Positions 25,759-34,806 of a stretch of DNA of 64,000 bases are shown one piece after another (position 1 is the stretch's first letter; each line of letters opens with the position of its first letter). The stretch comes from Labilithrix sp. Lineage in GTDB: Bacteria; Myxococcota_A; Polyangia; Polyangiales; Polyangiaceae. The notes beneath the pieces are model-generated. The model had not been told where the DNA came from and searched no databases. It saw nothing but the letters and a program-made list of their open reading frames with translations. Location of the stretch: NCBI GenBank assembly GCA_019637175.1, contig JAHBWD010000015.1, positions 1 to 64,000 on the forward strand, given 5' to 3'. Both the position numbers and the translations under genes were made by a program.

Positions 25759-26148
25759 ATGTCGACGAAGACCGTGGGAGACATCATGAACCCGAAGCTG
25801 CTCTACATCCGCGACGGCGATCGCGTCGCCCTCGCGCGGCGTCAGATCCTCGAGTTCGGCGTCACGGCCGTTCCCATCCTCGACGAGACGCATCGCCCCG
25901 TCGGGATCATCTCTCTGCGCGATCTCGAGCGCGACGGTGACGTCGCCGAGGCGCGCGGCGACGTCACGATGGTGAAGGCGAGCGAACCGATCGAGGCCGC
26001 CGCGACGAAGCTCGCCGGGACGGACTTTCATCACCTCGTCGTCGTCGACGACAAAGGGATCGCGGTCGGCATGGTCTCGGCGGTCGACTTCGTGCGCGCG
26101 CTGCTCGGGCTCCCCGTGCGGCATCCGAAGGCGTTCGATCGCGTCTGA
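25759..26148 (+). CDS. Two-CBS-domain protein
   Basis: A 129-aa protein made of a CBS pair: domain one at about residues 5-60 (VGDIMNPKLLYIRDGD, GVTAVPILDETHRPVGIISLRDL) and domain two at about 68-125. CBS pairs usually bind adenine nucleotides or SAM and act as energy or metabolite sensors. There is no attached effector domain. AAAGGAGGGAG ending 5 nt before the ATG is the strongest ribosome-binding site in the window, suggesting high expression. It follows the phosphofructokinase gene closely, so nucleotide-responsive control of that enzyme is a possible but unproven role. Confidence 0.85.
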   Translation: MSTKTVGDIMNPKLLYIRDGDRVALARRQILEFGVTAVPILDETHRPVGIISLRDLERDGDVAEARGDVTMVKASEPIEAAATKLAGTDFHHLVVVDDKGIAVGMVSAVDFVRALLGLPVRHPKAFDRV

Positions 26149-26158
26149 CGCTCGGAGA

Positions 26159-26848
26159 TCAGAGGCTCGTCTCCGACATCGCCTTCTCCAGCGTGTCGAT
26201 CGCCTTCTGCTTCGAGGGCGGCGCCGGGGCTTCGGGTTTCGGCGCCTCGACGGGCTTGGCGGCGACGCGAGGCGGAGCAGCCCGAGGCGGAGCAGCCTGA
26301 GGCGCGTCGTCGGCGGTCGCCGGCGTCGTCGTCCTGCGAGCTCGGATCGGCGGCTTCTTCGCGACGGGCTTCGCCGGCGCGATCGTCGGGCTCGCGTCGT
26401 CGCGCGACGCCTGCACCGGCAGCGGAGCGGGCGCGTCCGTCGTCTCCGGCGCCGGAGCCGGTTGCACCGGAGCCGGCGGCGCCGCGCTCGGCTGCACCTG
26501 CACGGGCCCGTGCGCCGGTGCGCTCACCGTCGACGTCATCCCCGCGCTCGCGTTCGCGCGCGGGCCCGGGCTCAGGTTCACGATCGCGCCGACGACGCCG
26601 AACGCGAAGATGAAGCCGGCGGCCACGAACATCCAGCGTCGATCGGAGGTCGCGTCCTGCGTCACGCGCGTCGTCGCGACCGGCGCAGGCGCGCGCGGTT
26701 CGACGGAGAAGGGCCGCAACGTATCCGCCGTTTGCGGCGCGCGCGCGATCGGGACCGGCGGTGGCGCGTCGTCGTTCAGGAAGTCCTGCGGGCTCGCGGG
26801 CATCGGGCGCGCACTCTGCGGACGGGGCTGGCCTAGCACGTTGCTCAC
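26159..26848 (-). CDS. Single-pass membrane protein with Pro/Ala-rich periplasmic region
   Basis: A 229-aa protein of unknown function. A short cytoplasmic part contains PQDFLNDDAPPPVP. One membrane helix lies near residues 73-95 (MFVAAGFIFAFGVVGAIV). The remaining 130 residues are mostly Pro, Ala and Lys (PAKPVAKKPP, VEAPKPEAPAPPSKQK), ending in a short helix DTLEKAMSETSL. The make-up resembles the periplasm-spanning linker of TonB-like proteins, but no TonB C-terminal domain is present. GTG 26848 (SNVLGQPRP) was chosen as start; ATG 26803 is an alternative. A tandem near-repeat of 'cgaggcggagcagcc' lies at about 26269-26300. Confidence 0.6.
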   Translation of the reverse strand: MSNVLGQPRPQSARPMPASPQDFLNDDAPPPVPIARAPQTADTLRPFSVEPRAPAPVATTRVTQDATSDRRWMFVAAGFIFAFGVVGAIVNLSPGPRANASAGMTSTVSAPAHGPVQVQPSAAPPAPVQPAPAPETTDAPAPLPVQASRDDASPTIAPAKPVAKKPPIRARRTTTPATADDAPQAAPPRAAPPRVAAKPVEAPKPEAPAPPSKQKAIDTLEKAMSETSL

Positions 26849-27074
26849 GAACGCAGCTCGTGCACGCCGCGCGCCTCCCGCGGCGGCGAAAATGCCGACC
26901 TCCGCGCACACTCCCCGCCCCGCCGGATCTCCTGCGGAAAACGTCTCTCGCCGCGCCGAGTGCAACCTCCTGCACAAGAACACACGCGTGTGCCCATGGA
27001 TCGCGTGACCCCCGGAAAGGCCGCGCACGCCCCGAAATCGGCGCGTCCCAACTGTGCTACATGGGGCCTCGACG

Positions 27075-28784
27075 ATGCTCTACTCCCGCGCTCTCATCCC
27101 CACCGTCAAAGAAGCTCCCGCGGACGCCGCGAACGTGAGCCACACGCTGCTCGTGCGTGGCGGCTACATCCGCAAGGTCGGCGCGGGGATGTACGATTTC
27201 TTGCCGCTCGGCCTCCGCGCCCTCAAGAAGATCGAGGGCATCGTCCGCGAGGAGATGAACCGCGCAGGCGCGCAGGAGATCCTGATGCCCGCGCTCCTGC
27301 CCGCCGAGTACTACAAGGAAACGGGCCGCTGGGATCTCTACGGCGCCACCCTCTTCCGCCTCGAGGATCGCAAGGGCGCCGAGCTCCACCTCGGCCCGAC
27401 GCACGAAGAGATCGTCACCGACATCGCGCGCCGCGAGATCAAGAGCTGGCGCGACATGCCGATGAACCTCTACCAGATCCAGTCGAAGTATCGCGACGAG
27501 CCTCGCCCCCGCGGCGGCCTCCTCCGCTGTCGCGAGTTCTTGATGAAGGACGCGTACTCCTTCGACGTGAGCGAAGAGGCGGCCCTCGCGAGCTACGAGG
27601 TGATGCGCGAGGCCTACTGCCGCGTCTTCGATCGCATGGGGCTCACCTATCGGATGGTCGCGGCCGATCCCGGCGCCATCGGCGGATCGAAGAGCGCCGA
27701 GTTCCAGGTCCTCGCCGACTCGGGCGAAGACGCGATCGTCGCGTGCGACGCGTGCAGCTACGCGGCGAACGTCGAGATCGCGACGGTCAAGGTCGACGCG
27801 CCCGCCGAGAGCGGCGGCGCGCTCGAGGATCGCAAGAAGGTCCACACGCCGAAGGTCGGCACGATCGAAGACGTGTCTTCGTTCTTGAAGCTCCCCAAGG
27901 AGAAGTTCCTCAAGTCGCTCGTCTACGTCGCCGGGAGCGAGACGGTGCTCGCCGTCGTGCGCGGCGATCACGACCTCAACGAGATCCGGCTCGCGCGCGC
28001 GCTCGGCGTCGACGAGGTCTTCATCGCGAACGAGGCCGACGTCCAGAAGGCGACGGGCGCGGCCGTCGGGTTCGCCGGGCCCGTCGGCTTCAAGGGAAAG
28101 ATCTTCGTCGACCGCGCGGCCTCCCACGTGAAGAACGCCGCGACGGGCGCGAACGAGACCGACCACCACTTCACCGGCGTGAACCTCGGCCGCGACTGGG
28201 AGGGCACCGTCGCCGACATTCGCATGGCGGCCACGGGCGATCCCTGCCCCAACTGCGAGGGCGGAAAGCTCAAGAGCTATCGCGGCATCGAGGCCGGCCA
28301 CATCTTCGTGCTCGGCACGAAGTACTCGGCGGCGATGGGCGCGCAATACTCGGACGAGAAGCAGGAGAAGCGACCGATCGTGATGGGCTGCTACGGCATC
28401 GGCGTCTCTCGCCTCGTCGCGACCGCGATCGAGCAGAACCACGACGCCGACGGCATCAAGTGGCCGATGAGCATCGCGCCCTACCACGTGCACCTCGTGA
28501 CGCTCGGCAAGGAAGAGAACGTCGCGGCCGCGGCCAAGGCGCTCTACGACGATCTACGCGCGCGCGGCGTCGACGTGCTGTGGGACGATCGCGACGAGCG
28601 CCCGGGCGTGAAGTTCAAGGACGCCGATCTGCTCGGCATGCCGCTCCGCATCACCATCGGCGCGAAGTCGCTCGCCAGCGGCAACATCGAGCTCAAGCCG
28701 CGCACCGAGCCCGACCCGAAGAAGGCGGAGCTCGTACCGATCGCGGACGCCGCGCGCGTGGTGAGCGAGCGCGTCAAGGCGTAG
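27075..28784 (+). CDS. proS: Prolyl-tRNA synthetase, bacterial type with editing domain
   Basis: This class II synthetase charges tRNA-Pro. The 569-aa length fits the bacterial form. GPTHEE at residues 107-112, RDEPRPRGGLLRCREFLMKDAYSF (motif 2) and MGCYGIGVSRLVATAIEQ (motif 3) are seen. Between motifs 2 and 3, about 225-400, lies the INS domain that deacylates Ala-tRNA-Pro (GDHDLNEIRL, GFAGPVGFKG), followed by the anticodon-binding domain. Start ATG 27075 matches the usual N-terminus (LYSRALIPTVKEAP). The upstream 226 nt carries no other gene that I can support. Confidence 0.97.
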   Translation: MLYSRALIPTVKEAPADAANVSHTLLVRGGYIRKVGAGMYDFLPLGLRALKKIEGIVREEMNRAGAQEILMPALLPAEYYKETGRWDLYGATLFRLEDRKGAELHLGPTHEEIVTDIARREIKSWRDMPMNLYQIQSKYRDEPRPRGGLLRCREFLMKDAYSFDVSEEAALASYEVMREAYCRVFDRMGLTYRMVAADPGAIGGSKSAEFQVLADSGEDAIVACDACSYAANVEIATVKVDAPAESGGALEDRKKVHTPKVGTIEDVSSFLKLPKEKFLKSLVYVAGSETVLAVVRGDHDLNEIRLARALGVDEVFIANEADVQKATGAAVGFAGPVGFKGKIFVDRAASHVKNAATGANETDHHFTGVNLGRDWEGTVADIRMAATGDPCPNCEGGKLKSYRGIEAGHIFVLGTKYSAAMGAQYSDEKQEKRPIVMGCYGIGVSRLVATAIEQNHDADGIKWPMSIAPYHVHLVTLGKEENVAAAAKALYDDLRARGVDVLWDDRDERPGVKFKDADLLGMPLRITIGAKSLASGNIELKPRTEPDPKKAELVPIADAARVVSERVKA

Positions 28785-28816
28785 CGTCGGCGTGCTCCGT
28801 GCACGCCGACCGGAGC

Positions 28817-29974
28817 ATGGGAGCCAAGAGACACCCGGCGGCGCTGCTGTCGGCGACGGCGCTGGCCGCGGCCGGCGCGACATATTTCCTCGATGGTGCG
28901 TCGGGGCGCCGGAGGCGCGCGCGAGCACGTCAGGTGCTCGACCACGGCGTTCACGTCGCGGCGGAGGGCCTCGGCGTCGCGGTTCGCGATCTCGAGCATC
29001 GCGCCAGGCGCGTGGCCGTCTTCAACAACGCGGCGCAGGTCGGCGGAGACGTCCCCGACCACAAGATCACCGCGCGCGTGCGCTCGCGTCTCGGACACAC
29101 CTGCGCTCACCCGCACGCGATCGCGGTGATCACGTGCGAAGGCGTCGTCGAGCTCGCGGGGCCTATCCTCACGCGCGACGTCGACGCCGTGCTTCGCGCG
29201 TCCAGGACGACGCCGGGCGTGCGCGACGTCGTCGACCGGCTCGAGCGACACGAGACGCCGGGCAACGTGCCCGGCCTGCAGGGCCTTCCGCGCCCGCGCC
29301 GAGAGAAGCGGACCTGGCCGCCGGCGACGCGCTTGCTCGTCGGCGGCGCCGGCGCGGCGACGATCCTCACTGGGCTCGCGCGCGGCGGGCCGATCGGCCT
29401 CGCCGCGGCGCTGCTCGGCGCGCTCGCGATCGGCCGCAGCGTCACCAACGTTCCGATCGCCGAGCTCGGCGGCATCAAGGGGCGGAGGCCCGCGATCGAC
29501 GTCGCGAAGACGACGACGATTCACGCTCCGGTGCAGGACGTCATGGACCTCTTCACGCACCCCGAGAGCTTCCCGCGGTTCATGCGTCACGTGCACGAGG
29601 TCAAGCGCCTCGGCGACAACCGCTGGCGCTGGACGGTCGTGGGACCGGGCGGCGCGCGCTTCGAGTGGGACGGTGTGATCGATCGACTCGTCCCCGACGA
29701 GCTCGTCTCTTGGCGCAGCGACGAATCCGCCGGCGTCGCCAACATGGGCTCGGCGCGCTTCGAGACGATCGCGCCCGGCGTGACGAGGTGCACCATCCGC
29801 CTGCGGTACTGGCCGCCCGGCGGCCTCGTGGGCCACGAGATCGCGCGCCTGCTCGGCGACGATCCCAAGCGCGAGCTCGACGAAGACGTCGTCCGCCTCA
29901 AGTCGCTCGTCGAGTACGGCAAGACCTCCGGTCGCGACGGCGTCGTCACCTGGGACGAGGTTCGTCGGCCTTGA
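28817..29974 (+). CDS. BON-domain and SRPBCC-domain fusion membrane protein
   Basis: A 385-aa protein. An N-terminal hydrophobic segment is followed by a basic stretch (GRRRRARARQ), then a BON domain at about 80-140 (DHKITARVRSRL, AIAVITCEGVVELAGPI), which usually binds phospholipid surfaces. A hydrophobic, probably membrane-inserted part at about 175-210 comes next. Residues about 230-365 are an SRPBCC/START-like lipid-binding domain (TTTIHAPVQDVMDLFTHPESFPRFM). The combination suggests a lipid or membrane stress role. CGGAG precedes ATG 28817. It follows proS by 32 nt and overlaps the convergent MMPL gene by 29 nt. Confidence 0.8.
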   Translation: MGAKRHPAALLSATALAAAGATYFLDGASGRRRRARARQVLDHGVHVAAEGLGVAVRDLEHRARRVAVFNNAAQVGGDVPDHKITARVRSRLGHTCAHPHAIAVITCEGVVELAGPILTRDVDAVLRASRTTPGVRDVVDRLERHETPGNVPGLQGLPRPRREKRTWPPATRLLVGGAGAATILTGLARGGPIGLAAALLGALAIGRSVTNVPIAELGGIKGRRPAIDVAKTTTIHAPVQDVMDLFTHPESFPRFMRHVHEVKRLGDNRWRWTVVGPGGARFEWDGVIDRLVPDELVSWRSDESAGVANMGSARFETIAPGVTRCTIRLRYWPPGGLVGHEIARLLGDDPKRELDEDVVRLKSLVEYGKTSGRDGVVTWDEVRRP

Positions 29975-32189
29975 TCCGGCGGAGCCAACGCGGCGCCCAC
30001 CAGTTGAGCGGCCCGAGCAGACGCATCGTCGACGGCACGAGCAGCACGCGCACGAGCGTCGCGTCGAGCGCGACGGCGAGGGCCATCCCCACGCCGACCG
30101 CTTGAACGATGACGACGCGCGCGAGCGCGAAGGCCGCGAAGACCGCGACCATGATCGCCGCCGCGCTCGTGATGAGGCCCGCGGTCTTCTCGAGGCCCTC
30201 GGCGACCGCGCGCGTGTTGTCGTGGGTGCGCTCCCACGCCTCCTTCATGCGCGAGAGCATGAGCACCTCGTAGTCCATCGAGAGACCGAAGAGGACGCAG
30301 AAGAGCAGCACCGGCAGCGCGGGCTCGAGCGGGCGTCCCTCGCGCACGAACCAGTGGCCGTCTTGGAACAACCACACGATCGCGCCGAACGATCCCGCCA
30401 GTGACACGGCGTTCATGAGCAGCGCCTTCAGCGGCAGGAGCAGCGACTCGAGCAAGACCAAGAGCACGATGAACGTGACGCCGACGACGAACGCGATGGC
30501 GCGCGGGGCGCGATCGATCACGAACTTGGTGGTGTCGAGATCGGTCGCGGTCTGCCCGCCGACCACGAGCGCGCCGTCGGCCACGGCTCGCTGCGCGCGG
30601 ATCTCGCGGACGGCGTCGCGCGCCGCGGGCCCGTCGGGCGGGCCTTCGAGCGTGGCGCGCAAGTAGACCGTGCGATCTCCGACCGTGAGCTTCTTGCCCA
30701 TCTCGACCATCGGGGCGGCGAGCTCGTTCGGATGCAGGAGCGTCGCGACGAGATCCTCCTTCGCCGACTCCGCGTCTTCGGGTTCGTCTGGTTCGTCGAG
30801 CGTTCGATCCTTGTCGACGATGCTCTCGACCTTCACGACGCCGGAGAGCCGGCCGACGCGTCGCGACAGATCGTGGAGCGCGCGAATGCGCGCCTCGTCG
30901 AGCGCGGGCGACGAAGGAAATCGCACGACGATCTCCGCGTGCGGCGCGGCCTCGTCGGGGAAGTCTTCGCGAAGCCGATCGTGGCCGTCGCGCGCCTCGA
31001 TGCCGGTCGGCACGACGCGCACGTCGGCGGCGGCGAGGCGAAGACGAAGGAACGGCGCGCCGAGCGCGAGCAAGAACGCGAGCGTCGGGACGAGCACGAG
31101 GAGGGGGCGCTTCATCACCCACTCGGCCGCGCGACGCCACGCGCCCTCGGCGAGCTTCGTCTCCGGGATCGGGAGCTTGCCCGCGTGGATCTTGTCGCCG
31201 AGCACGGCGAGGAGCGCGGGGAGGAACGTGAGCGCGAAGATCACGGCGAGCGCGACGACGATCGACGCGCCGACGCCCATCGCGAAGAGGAACGAGCCGC
31301 GGAAGAAGAAGAGCCCCGCGAGGCCGGTCGCGACCGCCGCGCCGGAGAAGGCGACGACCTTTCCGGCGTGCTGCATCGTCCGTTCGATCGCGTCGGGCAT
31401 CGCGCGGCCGGCCGCGAGCTCTTCGCGGTAGCGGCTCACTGTGAAGAGCGAGTAGTCAATGGCGACGCCGAGGCCGATCAGGGAGCAGATGTTGATCGTG
31501 TACTGCGCGATGTCGGTGACGTGCGAGATCGCGAGCACGACGCCGATCGCGCCGACGACGGCGAGCGCGCCGACGCCGACGGGGAGCGCCGCGGCGACCG
31601 CCGTGCGGAACACCAAGATCAAGACGAGCAGCGCGAGCGGCATCGAGACGAGCTCGGCGAGCATGAGATCGTGCTCGAGCGTCGCGTCGAGATCGTGCAT
31701 GTACGGCACCTTCCCCGTGCACGCGATCGACAGCGTGTCCGAGCGGAGCTTCGTGCGTACGCTCTCGTAGTCGCGCCGCGCCTCCTTGAAGCCTCCGCGC
31801 ATCGACACGAGCGCGAAGGCCGCGCGCTTCTTCGCGGCGACCATGCGCGGCGCGATCGGCGGCGGCGCGTCGTCCGGCGTCATGACGGAGAGCACGCGAG
31901 GATCGGCGCGGACGGGCGCGAGCGCTCGCTCCATCTCCTCGGCGAACGCGGGATCGGTCGACGCGAGCGTCGCCGATCGGAAGTGCACGATGAACGTCGT
32001 CTCGACGTCGCGGCCCGTGATCCGCTCGATCTCCTTCTCCGCGTCGCCGGCCTCGAGGCCGGCGATGTTGCCGCTCGTGAGCGGCCCGCTTCGGACGAGC
32101 GAGACGATCGAAGCCGCGAGGAAGAGGCCAGCGACGATCAGCGTCGCGTGGCGGCGGCGAACCACGAAGCGTCCGAGCCACGCGAACAT
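29946..32189 (-). CDS. MMPL/RND-family transporter
   Basis: A 747-aa inner membrane exporter with the family layout: helix 1, a periplasmic domain, five or six helices, then the same again. The first helical bundle carries GLGVAIDYSLFTVSRYREE and the second LFGLSMDYEVLMLSRMKEAWE, the conserved Asp-Tyr motifs of proton-coupled MMPL proteins. The family moves lipids and other hydrophobic molecules; hopanoid transporters and mycobacterial MmpL are examples. The ATG at 32189 lies 2 nt after the stop of the FadL-like porin gene, so inner and outer membrane components are made together. Confidence 0.92.
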   Translation of the reverse strand: MFAWLGRFVVRRRHATLIVAGLFLAASIVSLVRSGPLTSGNIAGLEAGDAEKEIERITGRDVETTFIVHFRSATLASTDPAFAEEMERALAPVRADPRVLSVMTPDDAPPPIAPRMVAAKKRAAFALVSMRGGFKEARRDYESVRTKLRSDTLSIACTGKVPYMHDLDATLEHDLMLAELVSMPLALLVLILVFRTAVAAALPVGVGALAVVGAIGVVLAISHVTDIAQYTINICSLIGLGVAIDYSLFTVSRYREELAAGRAMPDAIERTMQHAGKVVAFSGAAVATGLAGLFFFRGSFLFAMGVGASIVVALAVIFALTFLPALLAVLGDKIHAGKLPIPETKLAEGAWRRAAEWVMKRPLLVLVPTLAFLLALGAPFLRLRLAAADVRVVPTGIEARDGHDRLREDFPDEAAPHAEIVVRFPSSPALDEARIRALHDLSRRVGRLSGVVKVESIVDKDRTLDEPDEPEDAESAKEDLVATLLHPNELAAPMVEMGKKLTVGDRTVYLRATLEGPPDGPAARDAVREIRAQRAVADGALVVGGQTATDLDTTKFVIDRAPRAIAFVVGVTFIVLLVLLESLLLPLKALLMNAVSLAGSFGAIVWLFQDGHWFVREGRPLEPALPVLLFCVLFGLSMDYEVLMLSRMKEAWERTHDNTRAVAEGLEKTAGLITSAAAIMVAVFAAFALARVVIVQAVGVGMALAVALDATLVRVLLVPSTMRLLGPLNWWAPRWLRRIKADEPRPR

Positions 32190-32191
32190 CT

Positions 32192-33715
32192 TCAGAGCGG
32201 AACTTCGAGGGTGAAGACGCCGCCCCAGATCCAGCCCTGGCTGCCGAAGCCCGGAAAGCCGGGGGCGTTCGTCTGCAGGCCCTCGGCGCCGGGGATCGGA
32301 TCGCGCGTCGAGTCGAAGCGCGCGTCGTCGGGCAGCTCGTCGACGACGCGCGAAGGATCCTTCGTGTGGTGCCGCCTCACGAGGCGATGCGCGAGCACCT
32401 GGACGCCCGGCCTGACGAAGGACCGGCCGACCGGGACCTTGAGGTCGGCGCCGAGCGCGAGCCCGACGCGATCGTTGTCGACGTAGCTCGAGCGCCCGAT
32501 CTGCTGGGGCACGGGCGAAGGCGCGTAGCCGAGGTCGACGAAGCCGCGCGCGCGGCCCCACACGTGGCGGAAACCTCCGGTGACGCTCATCGTGTCGCTC
32601 CACCCGAGATCGGCGCCGTAGACGCTCGGCCTCTGCCCGTGCCGATCTTCGTAGGCCGACCAGAACGCGTACTTGAGCGAAGCGGTGACCGACATCGTGT
32701 AGACGCCGCGGCGGATGACGTCGGCCTCGCCGCCGAAGCCGACCATCCACGGCATCCAGTGGTAGACGTCGCGGCGCGTGGTGCCCGACTCCGTGCCCGA
32801 GGGGAGCGTGGCGCTGATCGTCGTGTCGAGCTCGAAGCCTTGGGGGGCGCGCAGCGATCCACCGAAGCGGAGCGACGACGAAGGCGCCCAGCGCACGCCG
32901 ACGATGGGCGAGAGATCGACCTGCGTGCTCGTCGCGGTGTTGAGCAGGAGCTGATCGTAGCTCGACGCATCACGCACGTAGGTAGCAGCGGTCGCCGTGT
33001 TCGCGAGCGCGAGCGTGACGCCGAGCCCGAACGAGAGCTCGGGCAAGATCTTGAACGCGCCGCCCGCGGCGAACGAGAGCGCGGTGAGGCGGTCGCCGTA
33101 GAGCTCGGAGTGCAGGCTGTTGCTGAAGAGCGCCTCGCGTTCGTCGGCGTAGAACGACTGCGCAGTCACGAAGCTGCTCACCGGGAGCATCGCGTAGAAG
33201 CCGAGCGACGCGCGATCCTTCACGATGTGCTTCACGAGACCCAGCGTGAGGTAGGAGCGCGTCTTACCGCTCGAGCCTCGGGCCTGACGCGGGCGCGCGG
33301 CGAAGCCGGGGGCGGGGCAGTCGCCCGGCTCGGTGCCGCCGCGGCAGCCCTTCTCGAGCCACACGGTGGGGACGCGATCGTTCGGCAGCGGCGCGCCGGT
33401 GCCGTCGACGACGTCGCGCTCGCCGACGACGAGCGGAACGTCGCCGCCGCGCCGGCCGTCGAGCGTCACGCCGAGCTGCTCGGAGAGGAAGCCGTACGCG
33501 AAGAGGAAGCCCTCTTCCGACTCGGTCAGCAGCGCGGGGTTGAAGTAGGTCGACGCCGCGCCCGGTCCGCTGACGACGCCTTGCATGCCGGCGTTGCCGC
33601 CGGTCGAGCCCGCGGTGTCGAGGACGGGCGAGGCCGCGGCGGGCGAGCCCGTCGCGAGGATCGCGGTCGCGAAGGCGATCGGCGGGAGGGTGCGTTCAAG
33701 GAGGCGAAGCGTCAT
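32192..33715 (-). CDS. FadL/OmpP1-like outer membrane beta-barrel protein
   Basis: A 507-aa exported protein. The signal peptide (about residues 1-27) ends at PAAASP. The mature N-terminus has a Gly/Asn-rich part ending in GAASTYFNPALL, the usual lead-in of FadL/TodX hydrophobic-compound channels. The rest shows alternating amphipathic strands (LSFGLGVTLALANT, SLRFGGSLRAPQGF) and ends in a hydrophobic strand with terminal VPL. A role in moving hydrophobic substances across the outer membrane is inferred from family and from the adjacent MMPL gene. The start overlaps the end of the upstream lipoprotein gene by 20 nt. Confidence 0.75.
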   Translation of the reverse strand: MTLRLLERTLPPIAFATAILATGSPAAASPVLDTAGSTGGNAGMQGVVSGPGAASTYFNPALLTESEEGFLFAYGFLSEQLGVTLDGRRGGDVPLVVGERDVVDGTGAPLPNDRVPTVWLEKGCRGGTEPGDCPAPGFAARPRQARGSSGKTRSYLTLGLVKHIVKDRASLGFYAMLPVSSFVTAQSFYADEREALFSNSLHSELYGDRLTALSFAAGGAFKILPELSFGLGVTLALANTATAATYVRDASSYDQLLLNTATSTQVDLSPIVGVRWAPSSSLRFGGSLRAPQGFELDTTISATLPSGTESGTTRRDVYHWMPWMVGFGGEADVIRRGVYTMSVTASLKYAFWSAYEDRHGQRPSVYGADLGWSDTMSVTGGFRHVWGRARGFVDLGYAPSPVPQQIGRSSYVDNDRVGLALGADLKVPVGRSFVRPGVQVLAHRLVRRHHTKDPSRVVDELPDDARFDSTRDPIPGAEGLQTNAPGFPGFGSQGWIWGGVFTLEVPL

Positions 33716-34796
33716 GGGGAAGCAGCAAGCGCACGTTCGCACAAGTCGCGAGGTCTGCGTCGAGATCCGTGCGAGGGATCGCCGAGGCCACCTGCGCGAC
33801 GCGCGGCCCGTCGATCGATCGACCGACGAACCCGAGGGTGATGCGCGCGGTGAGATCTTGCGCGACGCGCGCGGGCGTGGTGAGCAGGCCGCACGAGAGC
33901 CCGCAATCGAGCACGCGGAGCACGTTCTCCTCGAGATCGAACGCGCCGGGGACGACGACGGTCATCGCGGCCGCCGGCACCGAGGCGCCCGCAGGCGTCG
34001 TCCACTCTTTCCAATCGCGCTGCGCCGCGCTCCGGACGCCCGAGGCGATCCCCGAGATCTGGAAGCCGAGGCCCGGGTTGCCGTCGGCGTCCGGATCGAC
34101 GGCGCCTTCGGGGTTCTCGCCCGCCGCGAGCGGATCGCGGACGGCGGGCAGCGGCGGCAACGTCGCGAGCGCCGGACGCGCGTTGAAGTCGGGGGGGAGC
34201 AGCGCGGGATCGGCGCCGCGCACGGCGTACCAGCGATCGAAGGAGACCGAGCAGCCGCCGTCGGCCTTTCGCGAGACGCCGCGGCGCGCGGGGCGATCGC
34301 CGCCGCCGTCCATGCGGTTCGAATAGATGACCGCGCGCCTCGCGGCGGGCGCGTAGCGAACCGTCGCCGAGCCGGTCACGAGGAGCCCGCAGTCGATCTC
34401 CTCGGCGAAGCGGAACGACTCGCCTTCCTGCACGAGGCGGAGGAAGAACCAGTGGCTCGACGTCTGGATGCCTCCGAGGATCGTCTCGCGGAGATAGGTC
34501 GTCTCTCGCGCCGCCCAGTAGCCGCTCATGTCGCACCCGTCGACCTCGCGCCGCGGCGCGCGGCAGTCGGCGTCGGTCGAGACGACGCCGTCCCCGCACG
34601 TGCTCGTGCATTGCTCGGTCGTGCACGACCACGTGGGCACGACGGCGCACGCGACGCAGCCCGGGCTCTCGACGTCGCACGCTTCGCCGGGCTCGACGAC
34701 GCCGTTTCCGCAGACGGCGGTGACCTCGGCGCTGGGCAAGACGACGTCGTGCACGCATCCCACGCACACGCACGCGAGGCACGCCACGAGCCGCAT
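33696..34796 (-). CDS. Lipoprotein with myxobacterial cysteine-rich repeat
   Basis: A 366-aa predicted lipoprotein (signal ending VCVGC, near residue 14). Residues about 29-41, CGNGVVEPGEACD, match the cysteine-rich repeat (DUF4215-like) common in surface proteins of Myxococcota, and a degenerate second copy, CGDGVVSTDADC, follows. The remaining domain has further Cys pairs and no recognised enzyme motif. TAGACT at 34809-34804 lies 7 nt from the ATG. It is the second of four envelope genes on this strand, between the trypsin-like protease and the FadL-like channel. Confidence 0.78.
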   Translation of the reverse strand: MRLVACLACVCVGCVHDVVLPSAEVTAVCGNGVVEPGEACDVESPGCVACAVVPTWSCTTEQCTSTCGDGVVSTDADCRAPRREVDGCDMSGYWAARETTYLRETILGGIQTSSHWFFLRLVQEGESFRFAEEIDCGLLVTGSATVRYAPAARRAVIYSNRMDGGGDRPARRGVSRKADGGCSVSFDRWYAVRGADPALLPPDFNARPALATLPPLPAVRDPLAAGENPEGAVDPDADGNPGLGFQISGIASGVRSAAQRDWKEWTTPAGASVPAAAMTVVVPGAFDLEENVLRVLDCGLSCGLLTTPARVAQDLTARITLGFVGRSIDGPRVAQVASAIPRTDLDADLATCANVRLLLPHDASPP

Positions 34797-34806
34797 CGTG
34801 CGCAGT

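Noticed and set aside
26269..26300. Short tandem near-repeat 'cgaggcggagcagcc'
   Set aside because: Only two copies within a Pro/Ala-rich coding region; it reflects codon repetition in a low-complexity linker and not an independent element.
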